The notes below the pieces were generated by a model that worked only from the letters and a program-made list of their open reading frames with translations, had not been told where the DNA came from and did no database searches. Positions 13,379 through 20,850 of a stretch of 28,494 nucleotides of DNA are shown here, piece by piece. A program made the position numbers and the translations under genes. Numbering within the stretch: the stretch's first letter is position 1; each line of letters opens with the position of its first letter. The DNA is from a virus. The DNA is taken from the IMG/VR virus record IMGVR_UViG_3300032334_001461, positions 1 to 28,494 of that record; one strand, written 5' to 3'.

Positions 13379-14072
13379 GCTTTGGGTTTTTGGCGATAGC
13401 TATAGTACACCAAATATTTGTGTTACTCCACGAGAAAGTTTTTGGGGATTGACTGCTGCTGCATTGGATGTCGATACTGTGATTAACTGTAGCAGACCTA
13501 AAATAAGTTTTGATAGTGTGTGTCAAATGTTAGTAGGTGAACAGCAAAGATACAACTTTGGTCAAGACTTTTTTATTATTGGTTTGCCACCACTAGAAAG
13601 AATTACCATATTTGACGACTACAGAGACACAGCACTGGTAAGTTCTATATTTGATACAAAAACGTGGCAAACAGTAACTGTCAATGTTGCAAGTCATCAC
13701 GGATTGATAAATTTGCAGTACAAGGAACTTGATCGATTGTCGGTGTTGATTAGTGATCGTAGTTGGATAGAAACTCAAGTTTTGCGACAGATATTTTTAA
13801 TCACTCAGTGGTTAGATTCCTGTAACGCTAACTACATCATTGTAAATCTCAGTAAAAATTTAAATGCGAACAATCGCTGGGGACCAAGTCAATACATATT
13901 AGACTATTGCTTGAATCACAACAGATGTAAATTGTTTGACGGCTCTATGTATGATGTCAACTTGAATATCAACAAGCCAAGCGATTACAATGAATTTGGA
14001 TGGCATGGGCACCACGGACCTGCTGGCAACAAACATTTTTTTGAAACAAGCGTAAAGGACAAACTTTGTTAA
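13359..14072 (+). CDS. Inserted SGNH/GDSL hydrolase-like gene
   Basis: A 237-residue protein with an N-terminal LWVFGDSYS block: the GDS motif of SGNH hydrolases, Ser14 the likely nucleophile. A C-terminal WHGHHGPAGNKHFFE block resembles block V, where His is the base, though the usual DxxH spacing is not exact. The Gly and Asn blocks are hard to place. Such enzymes often remove acetyl groups or cleave esters on sugars. The gene is markedly AT-rich compared with primase and helicase on either side. It starts with TTG in a 16 bp repeat (20 bp overlap with primase), and its TAA stop lies in the second copy (7 bp overlap with the helicase). It looks recently inserted; no mobility gene is present. 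Confidence 0.75.
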   Translation: MLKDYDRLWVFGDSYSTPNICVTPRESFWGLTAAALDVDTVINCSRPKISFDSVCQMLVGEQQRYNFGQDFFIIGLPPLERITIFDDYRDTALVSSIFDTKTWQTVTVNVASHHGLINLQYKELDRLSVLISDRSWIETQVLRQIFLITQWLDSCNANYIIVNLSKNLNANNRWGPSQYILDYCLNHNRCKLFDGSMYDVNLNINKPSDYNEFGWHGHHGPAGNKHFFETSVKDKLC

Positions 14073-14081
14073 AAGACTACG
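14066..14081 (+). repeat. Right copy of 16 bp direct repeat flanking the SGNH gene
   Basis: This copy is identical to 13359-13374. It provides the TTG start and first five codons of the gp41 helicase and, in another frame, the TAA stop (14070-14072) of the SGNH-like gene. Confidence 0.95.
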
Positions 14082-15463
14082 GACTTGATGTCCAGCGATT
14101 ATTCCTAGAAATGATGTTGGAGGACGCACAGAGCTATGTGCGTGTGCAGAACATCTACAATCCAGAAAACTTTGATCGCAGCCTGAGATCAGCAGCTGAG
14201 TTCATCAAAGAGCACTCAGACAAACACAAGACCATGCCCGACAGGACGCAGATTTCTGCGGTCACGGGTATCAAGCTAGACTCTGTACCGGACTTGAACG
14301 AAGGTCACTTTGAATGGTTCATGACCGAGTTTGAATCATTCACCAAGCGCCAAGAACTAGAGCGTGCCATCCTCAAAGCAGCAGACATGCTGGAGAAGGG
14401 TGACTTTGATCCCGTGGAGAAACTGATCAAGGATGCGGTGCAGATCAGCTTGACCAAGGACATGGGCACAGACTATTGGGCCGATCCCAAGGCTCGTATC
14501 AACAAATACTTCAACTCAGGTGGACAAGTCAGCACAGGTTGGCCACAAATGGATCGATTGCTGTATGGTGGCTTCAGCAGGGGCGAGCTCAATATCTTTG
14601 CCGGTGGATCGGGCTCAGGCAAATCACTTGTGATGATGAACATAGCCCTGAACTGGTTGCAGCAGGGACTCAGTGGTGTGTATATCACGCTGGAACTTAG
14701 TGAAGAACTCACCAGCTTGAGAACAGATGCCATGCTCACCAACATGAGCACCAAGGACATTCGCAAGGACATTGATACCACAGAGCTTAAGGTCCGGATG
14801 GTGGCCAAGAAGTCCGGACAGTACAGGGTCAAGGGATTACCCGCACAGAGCAACATCAATGATATCCGCAGCTATTTGAAAGAAGTGCAGATACAGACTG
14901 GCATACGAGTGGACTTTGTGATGGTGGATTACTTGGACTTGTTGATGCCCGTGAGCGCTAAAGTCAGCCCCAACGACTTGTTTGTGAAGGACAAGTATGT
15001 GAGTGAAGAACTGCGCAACTTGGCCAAGGAACTGGGTATATTGATGGTCACAGCAAGCCAGTTAAACAGATCGGCGGTGGAAGAGATTGAGTTTGACCAC
15101 AGCCACATATCGGGTGGTATTAGTAAGATTAACACAGCGGATAATGTGTTTGGTATCTTTACCAGCAGGGCCATGAAAGAGCGGGGCAAGTATCAGATCC
15201 AGTGTATGAAAAGTCGTAGTTCAACAGGTGTGGGACAAAAGATCGACTTGGAATACAATATTGAGACCATGCGCATCACAGATGCTGGTGGCGACGATAA
15301 TGATCTTATGAGTAGAAAGCCCGGGCCCAACATCATGGACAGTATCAAAGCTCGTAGCCAGATAAAGCCTGTGGAGGACAATTTGGTTGACACGCCAAAG
15401 ATCTCAGCAGATGTGCAGAGCAACAAGCTCAAACAGTTATTGGGCCAAATCAAAGCGTCATGA
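14066..15463 (+). CDS. 41: Replicative DNA helicase, gp41-like (DnaB family)
   Basis: A 465-residue helicase of the DnaB/gp41 kind (T4 gp41 has 475). The N-terminal helical domain (1-130) is followed by a RecA-like motor: GGFSRGELNIFAG leading into Walker A GGSGSGKS (180-187), a glutamate-bearing YITLELSEE, Walker B VDFVMVDYLD (282-291), and the SQLNRSAVEE segment with the sensor residues. It forms the hexamer that unwinds DNA at the phage fork and binds gp61 primase. The start is TTG at 14066, within the direct repeat; no better start lies nearby. A weak or absent Shine-Dalgarno sequence suggests coupling to the upstream gene, which the insertion has preserved. Confidence 0.93.
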   Translation: MLKDYGLDVQRLFLEMMLEDAQSYVRVQNIYNPENFDRSLRSAAEFIKEHSDKHKTMPDRTQISAVTGIKLDSVPDLNEGHFEWFMTEFESFTKRQELERAILKAADMLEKGDFDPVEKLIKDAVQISLTKDMGTDYWADPKARINKYFNSGGQVSTGWPQMDRLLYGGFSRGELNIFAGGSGSGKSLVMMNIALNWLQQGLSGVYITLELSEELTSLRTDAMLTNMSTKDIRKDIDTTELKVRMVAKKSGQYRVKGLPAQSNINDIRSYLKEVQIQTGIRVDFVMVDYLDLLMPVSAKVSPNDLFVKDKYVSEELRNLAKELGILMVTASQLNRSAVEEIEFDHSHISGGISKINTADNVFGIFTSRAMKERGKYQIQCMKSRSSTGVGQKIDLEYNIETMRITDAGGDDNDLMSRKPGPNIMDSIKARSQIKPVEDNLVDTPKISADVQSNKLKQLLGQIKAS

Positions 15464-16554
15464 CCAACATGTATTGTTCAGAAATACATGGTGGATTGCA
15501 TCTCGTGTTCCCGCCAAATTCCCACTCGCCGCTGGTACAACATTGTTGCTTAAGAAATGATCTATGGCCAGCTCAAAAGGAAGGTAACTTTTGGCATGAT
15601 CCAAAGTTCCAACCATTGAGGCTTAAACAACATTGGGATCCGGGATGCTTACAATGTAAACGAATAGAGGACTCTGGTAATCAAAGTTTGAGAACTGGTA
15701 TGAATGAAGGACTCGAAATATATCCTTATACCAATCTGTCAGGACCTGCTAGGATAGATCTCATGTTTGATAAAAGTTGTAATCTTGCCTGTAGGACTTG
15801 TGGCACACACAGTAGCACTTTTTGGCAAAAGTATTTACAACAACCAGTCGTGCCAAGCCAGGACAAACAACAGGTAATCTCAGCACTACAGCGATTGGAT
15901 CTTTCCAATCTGCGTATGTTGGTATTCTGCGGTGGAGAAACATTACTAGGACAAGAATATTGGGATGTGGCTGAATGGCTGGGAGATAACGTGCCCAACG
16001 CCAAACAGCAGTTGACCTTGTGTTTCCAGACCAATGGCACACAGCCCATACATGCTCGCAACCACCATATCATTGACAAGTTTTTCTTGGTCAAGCTTCA
16101 TTTCAGTCTAGATGGTGTAGGCTCAAAGTTTGAATACCTGCGCTGGCCAGCTTCGTGGTCGCAGGTCACAGACAACATATTGAACATCCGGAGCACTGTG
16201 CCCTCTAATGTGATGTTCCTGGTAGAGGAAACTGTATCCATATTCAACCTGGCAAGTCTTGATGAGTTGGACACTTGGATCAAACAAAACTTCACTACCA
16301 ATCGCGAGGGTGATTTGGTGAATCACACAAGACACATGGCCAAGGGTATTTTCGCATTAGATAACTGTAGCCAGGAGTATGTGGATTGGGCTGCTGATCA
16401 ACCTGTCAAGAACTTCATAAGCAAACAATGGAAAGAGTCACCAACAGAAATCACAGCCATGCTCAACGAGATAATCCAGCACGATCGCCAGCGCAATCAG
16501 CAGTTTTCTTTGGTGTTTCCTAAACTAGCTGAGTTCTATGCTAGATTTTTATAA
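15460..16554 (+). CDS. Radical SAM protein, twitch-domain type
   Basis: A 364-residue protein. The radical SAM motif Cys107-x3-Cys111-x2-Cys114 (KSCNLACRTCG) binds a 4Fe-4S cluster that cleaves SAM. VFCGGETLL is the GGE motif for SAM, and CFQTNGTQ plus LHFSLDGVG follow as the later barrel strands. An upstream HCCLRND...PGCLQCKRIEDSG region (Cys29, 30, 63, 66) is typical of the twitch-type proteins found in phages, as I recall. The substrate is unknown; peptide or nucleotide modification are both possible. It overlaps gp41 as ATGA. Its need for an Fe-S cluster links it functionally with the iscU and iscA genes in this window, which is an inference. Confidence 0.85.
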   Translation: MTNMYCSEIHGGLHLVFPPNSHSPLVQHCCLRNDLWPAQKEGNFWHDPKFQPLRLKQHWDPGCLQCKRIEDSGNQSLRTGMNEGLEIYPYTNLSGPARIDLMFDKSCNLACRTCGTHSSTFWQKYLQQPVVPSQDKQQVISALQRLDLSNLRMLVFCGGETLLGQEYWDVAEWLGDNVPNAKQQLTLCFQTNGTQPIHARNHHIIDKFFLVKLHFSLDGVGSKFEYLRWPASWSQVTDNILNIRSTVPSNVMFLVEETVSIFNLASLDELDTWIKQNFTTNREGDLVNHTRHMAKGIFALDNCSQEYVDWAADQPVKNFISKQWKESPTEITAMLNEIIQHDRQRNQQFSLVFPKLAEFYARFL

Positions 16555-16626
16555 AAATTTATAGGCCAATGGAATATTTTAACTTGTACCAGTGCTGATC
16601 GAATGCCAACTTGGTAACGAGATTTT

Positions 16627-16634
16627 AATAAATA
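16627..16634 (+). promoter_or_regulatory. Putative late promoter (AATAAATA)
   Basis: Seven of eight bases match TATAAATA. An AAAGG ribosome site and the ATG at 16655 follow within 21 nt. It sits in the gap after the radical SAM gene and would drive the late genes up to 19612. Confidence 0.6.
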
Positions 16635-16654
16635 AAGCAAAGGTCCTTGAGCCC

Positions 16655-16903
16655 ATGCAAAAACGCACCCGTAGTATATTGGAAGAACTGGATGATCTGT
16701 ACATTGAGCGTGATCGCCGCCTGTTGATTGAAAATCGCGCGGCCAACATCATAGCCAATGCCATCAGACTACTGGAACAGATTGACACTGAATTCCCACC
16801 AGAACAGGCTGAAAATCTCACCCGTAAACTACTGAATGCTATCCGCACCCGGGACTCGGGCAAGTTTTCTAGATCAGTGAGAAGAACCAATGCAGATTCA
16901 TGA
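16655..16903 (+). CDS. Small conserved phage protein, coiled-coil-like (82 aa)
   Basis: An 82-residue, highly charged helical protein. The opening MQKRTRSILEELDDLYIERD, the middle NRAANIIANAIRLLEQI and the end TRDSGKFSRS fit a family of small unknowns in T4-like cyanophages, as I recall. No domain is known to me. I chose the ATG at 16655 instead of an upstream GTG at 16592 because the late-promoter box lies between them and an AAAGG site precedes 16655. Its end overlaps the following gene by 14 bp. The late promoter and the virion-type neighbours suggest a structural or assembly role, which is inference. Confidence 0.75.
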   Translation: MQKRTRSILEELDDLYIERDRRLLIENRAANIIANAIRLLEQIDTEFPPEQAENLTRKLLNAIRTRDSGKFSRSVRRTNADS

Positions 16904-17690
16904 AATCACACGCCGTCGCACAGACGAGGGCATAGTCAGTGGCATACAAGCTGTAGGTCGTGGCATTAAACAGGCTGGAGCTATTGCTGGTGGTGTGGCC
17001 AACTATGCCGCCAACGCCACATTAGACGCTGCTGGAATCGGTGGCAAGTTTGACACTACTACTGCCGCACCAGGACAAGCACAAGATGTAGCTGCTAAAC
17101 TCAGCGCACCACTAATCGATTCCACCGCCAAAGATGTGGCCAAAAGATGGCAACAAACCGAAGCAAGCCTGGCTGCTGAAATCGGGACCACGGATCCCAA
17201 CTCTGGCGAATGGCAAAAAGTAAATGGTAAAAAAGAAGAAGCTCTGGATCAAATTATCAATCAGTCTCTATTGCGGCAACAACTAGCTGGTGGCTATCAA
17301 TCATTGCCCCAGGCAGTGCAAAATGTGCCCCAACTCACTGGCCCCGCAGCAGAACTGGTAAAGGCCATTGATCAAGCCAAAGCCAAAATCATGGCCAACA
17401 ATGGCAAGGCCAACATGCAAGACAGTTTTAAAGAAATAGTCAAGTCAGCATTTCAAGCCACCACTTATATGCAAAGCATGAAATCAAAAAGCCGCGCTGG
17501 CCTAACTCAGACCCAATCTAACGTGGCCAATCAGCTACAAAGTGAAGTAGGATTGAGTCGTAGCGAAGCCGAAGATGTAGCTGCTTCTATAGCCACTATA
17601 CGTCCAGACAAAGTACAAAAATTCAATCGGATAGTGGCACAAATAGCCGCAGCCAATGATCCCAGTAACTTGGCCAAGGCAGCAGAATGA
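16890..17690 (+). CDS. Probable late/virion-associated protein, unknown (266 aa)
   Basis: A 266-residue Ala/Gln-rich helical protein. The opening MQIHEITRRRTDEG has the MxIxEI form seen at the N-termini of several neighbouring T4-like late proteins. A small-residue stretch AGAIAGGVANYAANATLDAAGIGG could insert in or cross a membrane and resembles parts of ejected or internal proteins. The remainder is soluble helices, including a TQTQSNVANQLQSEVGLSRSEAEDVAASI segment. No enzyme motif is present. The ATG overlaps the preceding gene by 14 bp, and the stop overlaps the next start as ATGA. Assignment to the virion is inferred from the operon and composition only. Confidence 0.65.
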   Translation: MQIHEITRRRTDEGIVSGIQAVGRGIKQAGAIAGGVANYAANATLDAAGIGGKFDTTTAAPGQAQDVAAKLSAPLIDSTAKDVAKRWQQTEASLAAEIGTTDPNSGEWQKVNGKKEEALDQIINQSLLRQQLAGGYQSLPQAVQNVPQLTGPAAELVKAIDQAKAKIMANNGKANMQDSFKEIVKSAFQATTYMQSMKSKSRAGLTQTQSNVANQLQSEVGLSRSEAEDVAASIATIRPDKVQKFNRIVAQIAAANDPSNLAKAAE

Positions 17691-19612
17691 TGCAACTACT
17701 AGAAGGTGGTAACGTATTCAAGGATGCCAATGGTCAACCTGTGACACAGCGCATTCCTAGAGAACAGATCCCATCCACTGTGGCCTGGTTAGAAAAGCTC
17801 ACAGGCATTGACTTGACTTTAGAAAAAGACATAGACAAGATACCTGTGAAGTGGTTGGGCAGCACCGGCAAGAAGCCCGACTCCGGAGACATGGACCTGG
17901 CAGTAGACTCCAATGAGATCTCTAAACCTGCGCTCAAAGGCATGCTGGACGCATGGGCTGTGAAAAACAAACAAGACCCCAAAGACTGGGTACGCATGAG
18001 CGGCGAAGCTGTGCATTTTAAAACACCCATCGAAGGTAATCCCAAAAAAGGCTATGTGCAAACTGACTTCATGTTCATGCCTGACCTTAACTGGGGTATA
18101 TTCTGGTTAGGTGGCGGCGCTGGATCAGCCTACAAAGGTGTACACCGTAACGTGCTGATGAGCAGCATAGCCAAATCACTGGGACTCAAAGCCTCCAACA
18201 AAGGTATCATCAGTCGCCAGACTGAAAAACCAGTGACCATGGATCCAGATCAGGCCGCACAGTATCTGTTGGGTCCCAACTATGATCGCAAGAATCTCAA
18301 GAGCGTGGAAAGCATCTATGATGCGTTGGCCATGGATCCCGATCGTGAAGCCAAGCTGGCTGACTTCCGTGAATACCTGGCACGTGAAGGACTGCAAGAA
18401 CCCGGTCCCATCAAAGAAAGTGATGCAGGATTCCTAGCACGCCTGCGTGACCGTATCGTAAACCAGGGCATGACTGCCTTGATTGAAACTGAAAAGACCA
18501 ACCCATATCAGATCTACGAAGCCGAAGCAGCAGGTGTGGGCGGGCGTGCCAAGGGCATTGAACACTTGGAAGATCTCATATTCCGCAAAGGCTCACGTGG
18601 CGCACAAGAGGCACTGGAAATAGTCAAGCACTCAGCAGAAAGTCCTACCAAAGCAGTCACAGTGAAGTGGGATGGCAAGCCTGCTGTGGTATTTGGGCGC
18701 AAACCAGACACTGGTGAGTTTGTGCTCACAGACGGTTCAGGCTTTGAAGCCAAGGGCTACGATGGTCTGGCCACATCACCTCAAATGATGGCGCAGATAC
18801 AAGGCGGTCGTTCGGGACAGCGCAGCGAACTCATACAGTTATATGCTACCCTGTGGCCCATGCTGGAAGCTGCTGTGCCTTCTAACTTCCGTGGCTATGT
18901 CAAAGGCGATTTGCTGTACATGGATACACCATCCTTGGAGTCTGGCAACTATGTGTTCAAGCCCAACACAGTACAGTATCGCATCCCGGCCAAGAGCGCC
19001 CTGGGACAGAGAATAGGCAACAGTCAAGTGGGTGTGGCCATGCACAGCATGTATGCTGACCAAGGTGAGCACCGCCAGCCCTTGAGCCGTGTGAAGTTCA
19101 ATGATGTACCAGGTTTGTTGTTGATTGAGCCCATTGGAGGCAAAGAAATCACTCCTGATCCTGCACAGCTCAAACAGATCCGAGGCCTGCTGAGTAGCCA
19201 AGGTCGTAACATTGATACACTGTTTAACCCTGCAGAACTGCGGGCACAACAAATCACAGATTTGGCCAAACTATGTGTGGACTACATCAACTATCGTATT
19301 CCCAGTGGTAACTTTGATAACTTGCTGGGAGGATTTGGTGACTGGTTACAGACCAAGGTCAGCCCCAGGAAGTTTGCCAACATTGTGGAATACTTGAAGA
19401 GCCCTGCCAGCAACACAGAAGCATTAGCAGCGGCGTTTACTATATTCTTGTTGCTGCATGATTTGAAGCTGGATATCTTGCGCCAACTGGATTTGAAGGA
19501 TCCTGGACATGAAGGTTGGGTAATGGCCACGCCTGCAGGCTATGCTAAAGCGGTGAATCGCTTCGACTTTACAGCACGAAATCGTGCCCAAAATAATCCA
19601 CCAGCAGGCTGA
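17687..19612 (+). CDS. Two-domain protein: nucleotidyltransferase-like plus ligase-like KWDG domain (DUF6267-like)
   Basis: A 641-residue protein. The N-terminal domain shows a Pol-beta-type nucleotidyltransferase pattern: WLGSTGKK (Gly58-Ser59), SGDMDLAVD with Asp68 and Asp70, and a later YVQTDFMF with Asp127. That gives the metal-binding triad in the expected order. The C-terminal half has VTVKWDGKPAVVFGR (Lys327, Asp329, Gly330), which resembles the KxDG nucleotide-binding motif I of ATP-dependent DNA/RNA ligases, then YVKGDLLYMD and LLLIEPIGG. Proteins with this C-terminal half are, as I recall, called DUF6267 in T4-like phages and have no known function. Late-region position and overlap with the preceding gene suggest packaging or a virion role, but the motifs suggest an enzyme. 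Confidence 0.75.
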   Translation: MMQLLEGGNVFKDANGQPVTQRIPREQIPSTVAWLEKLTGIDLTLEKDIDKIPVKWLGSTGKKPDSGDMDLAVDSNEISKPALKGMLDAWAVKNKQDPKDWVRMSGEAVHFKTPIEGNPKKGYVQTDFMFMPDLNWGIFWLGGGAGSAYKGVHRNVLMSSIAKSLGLKASNKGIISRQTEKPVTMDPDQAAQYLLGPNYDRKNLKSVESIYDALAMDPDREAKLADFREYLAREGLQEPGPIKESDAGFLARLRDRIVNQGMTALIETEKTNPYQIYEAEAAGVGGRAKGIEHLEDLIFRKGSRGAQEALEIVKHSAESPTKAVTVKWDGKPAVVFGRKPDTGEFVLTDGSGFEAKGYDGLATSPQMMAQIQGGRSGQRSELIQLYATLWPMLEAAVPSNFRGYVKGDLLYMDTPSLESGNYVFKPNTVQYRIPAKSALGQRIGNSQVGVAMHSMYADQGEHRQPLSRVKFNDVPGLLLIEPIGGKEITPDPAQLKQIRGLLSSQGRNIDTLFNPAELRAQQITDLAKLCVDYINYRIPSGNFDNLLGGFGDWLQTKVSPRKFANIVEYLKSPASNTEALAAAFTIFLLLHDLKLDILRQLDLKDPGHEGWVMATPAGYAKAVNRFDFTARNRAQNNPPAG

Positions 19613-19626
19613 TTTTTTGCCAAAAG

Positions 19627-19634
19627 ACTAAATA
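19627..19634 (+). promoter_or_regulatory. Putative late promoter (ACTAAATA)
   Basis: The box lies in the 65 bp gap before the ATG at 19678. A long leader follows, with an AAAGGAA ribosome site 7 nt before the ATG. The arrangement, with a strong ribosome site and a terminator behind the gene, fits high expression of one protein. Confidence 0.65.
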
Positions 19635-19677
19635 AGAGTAGGGTCAAAGCACCCATAAACTTTAAAGGAAATTTACC

Positions 19678-20079
19678 ATGGCATATTACGCACCAGTAAA
19701 CGGCGATACACAACCAGTATTCGCCTTAGACACACAAAACGGTCCAGTTGCACCTTCAACCTCATTGGCAGGTGCTCCAGTTCAGCCACAAGGCCCCAAG
19801 CTAGACTTCTTCCGCCTTGTTGCTAACACCAGCGTCAACGGTGAAGGCGGCGTGCAAGAGTACGTTGCTAACGTGATGCAAGCAATCCAGCAAACTTCTA
19901 CAGTTGCTATGTACCAAGTTGACGGTGTTGCGATTTCAGTCGCTACCTACCCAACTGGTGCTTTTGCTAACACCACTACCAACACTTCTTCAGCTGTGAT
20001 GTTGGCTGCTGCTAACATTACCTATACCGGCTTCCAGCTGGATAGCTGCACCAGCGTTGGATTCAAGCTAACAACCTAA
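19678..20079 (+). CDS. Probable abundant virion structural protein (133 aa)
   Basis: A 133-residue beta-rich protein. The opening MAYYAPVNGDTQPVFALDTQNGP and the phrase PVQPQGPKLDFF, then QEYVANVMQAIQQTSTVAMYQVDG, match small structural proteins I recall from T4-like aquatic phages. A Ser/Thr/Asn-rich C-terminal half follows. Its codons are unlike its neighbours: it favours GTT, GCT, ACT and TCT in the manner of strongly expressed genes. It has its own late promoter, a strong AAAGGAA site and a rho-independent terminator 26 bp after the stop. A head-decoration or tail component is likely; the exact place is unknown. Confidence 0.75.
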   Translation: MAYYAPVNGDTQPVFALDTQNGPVAPSTSLAGAPVQPQGPKLDFFRLVANTSVNGEGGVQEYVANVMQAIQQTSTVAMYQVDGVAISVATYPTGAFANTTTNTSSAVMLAAANITYTGFQLDSCTSVGFKLTT

Positions 20080-20105
20080 TCCAAGGTTAAGTGTAACAAC
20101 ACAAA

Positions 20106-20133
20106 CCCCGGAACTAAAAACTCCGGGGTTTTT
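20106..20133 (+). terminator. Rho-independent terminator
   Basis: CCCCGGA (20106-20112) pairs with TCCGGGG (20122-20128) around a 9 nt A-rich loop, followed by five T. It lies directly after the abundant structural protein gene and 9 bp before the next late box. Confidence 0.93.
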
Positions 20134-20140
20134 CTTTGCC

Positions 20141-20148
20141 GTTAAATA
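20141..20148 (+). promoter_or_regulatory. Putative late promoter (GTTAAATA), predicted leaderless
   Basis: The box follows the terminator by 7 bp and its TAAATA core ends 6 nt before the ATG at 20155. There is no room for a ribosome site, so the mRNA may start at the initiation codon. Confidence 0.55.
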
Positions 20149-20154
20149 CTGCCA

Positions 20155-20577
20155 ATGAAGATACAAGGACAAACCCTGTTTGATTGCAGTCCCACAGGAA
20201 TCACAGGAAACTTTAGGACCAGCCAGATACCCTTTGAAGATCGGGTGGGTCAAACCATAAACAACATAGAGGACTGGAATCATTCCAGGAATCAACAAAG
20301 GAACTGGGAAACCTTGCAGCAAATGATCAGTCTGCGAGCACAGCCGGTGATCACCCAACTGCCAACTTTGACTAACAATCAATGGCAGTTCGAGTTTGAA
20401 GTAGAAACGCCAGGGGTGTATTCTGCCACAGGTGATGTTGACAACCTGGATGGATTGCTGAATGAATGTGCAGGCATACCCATGGTCACAAAGTTAAATG
20501 AAAAACAACAGGTAGAACCATGCTTGGTGGTATCGGGACCCAAGCAAAACTTATGGTTCAAAACCATAAATAAATGA
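20155..20577 (+). CDS. Conserved T4-like phage protein of unknown function (140 aa)
   Basis: A 140-residue protein. The stretch GQTINNIEDWNHSRNQQRNWETLQQMISLRAQP is the strongest signature. I recall it in unknown proteins of T4-like cyanophages, with the same order of a beta start (MKIQGQTLFDCSPTGITG), this helix and a C-terminal WQFEFEVE strand. No enzymatic motif, signal peptide or membrane segment is seen. It lies between a terminator and a CATAAATA box and so appears to be a single-gene late unit. Its stop codon is embedded in the next late promoter region. The ATG at 20155 is set by the promoter spacing. Confidence 0.8.
   Translation: MKIQGQTLFDCSPTGITGNFRTSQIPFEDRVGQTINNIEDWNHSRNQQRNWETLQQMISLRAQPVITQLPTLTNNQWQFEFEVETPGVYSATGDVDNLDGLLNECAGIPMVTKLNEKQQVEPCLVVSGPKQNLWFKTINK
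20565..20572 (+). promoter_or_regulatory. Putative late promoter (CATAAATA)
   Basis: Seven of eight bases match TATAAATA. The box lies in the last codons of the upstream gene, 17 nt before the ATG at 20590, with GGGAG as the ribosome site. Confidence 0.7.
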
Positions 20578-20589
20578 CTGGGAGAGCCA

Positions 20590-20850
20590 ATGGATACCAC
20601 AGATATCGAAAAGAAGAGTCTTGAAGCGCACGTTGAACTGTGTGCTGAACGCTATCGCATGCTAGAGCTCAAGATAGAGAATGTGGATACCAAGATGATT
20701 AGTCAAGCCACTGTGATACAGGAAATACACGATCTAGTGCATGAACTAGCTGAAAAGCGCAACACACAGATCATAAACTGGGGTATTGGTATCATAGCAT
20801 CATTGGTAGGAGCAGTGGCTTGGTTTGCCACACACTATTTTAAATCATGA
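20590..20850 (+). CDS. Small coiled-coil protein with C-terminal membrane anchor (86 aa)
   Basis: An 86-residue protein. The opening half is a charged amphipathic helix (KKSLEAHVELCAERYRMLELKIENVDTK), likely coiled coil. It is followed by a single membrane segment near the end (IINWGIGIIASLVGAVAWFATHYF). Such tail-anchored small proteins with the phrase SLEAHVELCAERY recur in T4-like aquatic phages, as I recall, with no known function. An i-spanin or holin-like role is conceivable from topology alone, but there is no partner gene with a lipobox. It has a CATAAATA late box and a GGGAG ribosome site. Its stop overlaps the next start as ATGA. Confidence 0.78.
   Translation: MDTTDIEKKSLEAHVELCAERYRMLELKIENVDTKMISQATVIQEIHDLVHELAEKRNTQIINWGIGIIASLVGAVAWFATHYFKS

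Noticed and set aside
13449-13480. TTGACT with GATACT in the SGNH-like gene
   Set aside because: The spacer is 18 bp, the -10 is weak and no downstream gene start is near; expected by chance in AT-rich DNA.
16592-16654. GTG start at 16592 for the small 82 aa gene
   Set aside because: The late-promoter box and the ribosome site lie between it and the ATG at 16655, which also fits the protein family's opening.
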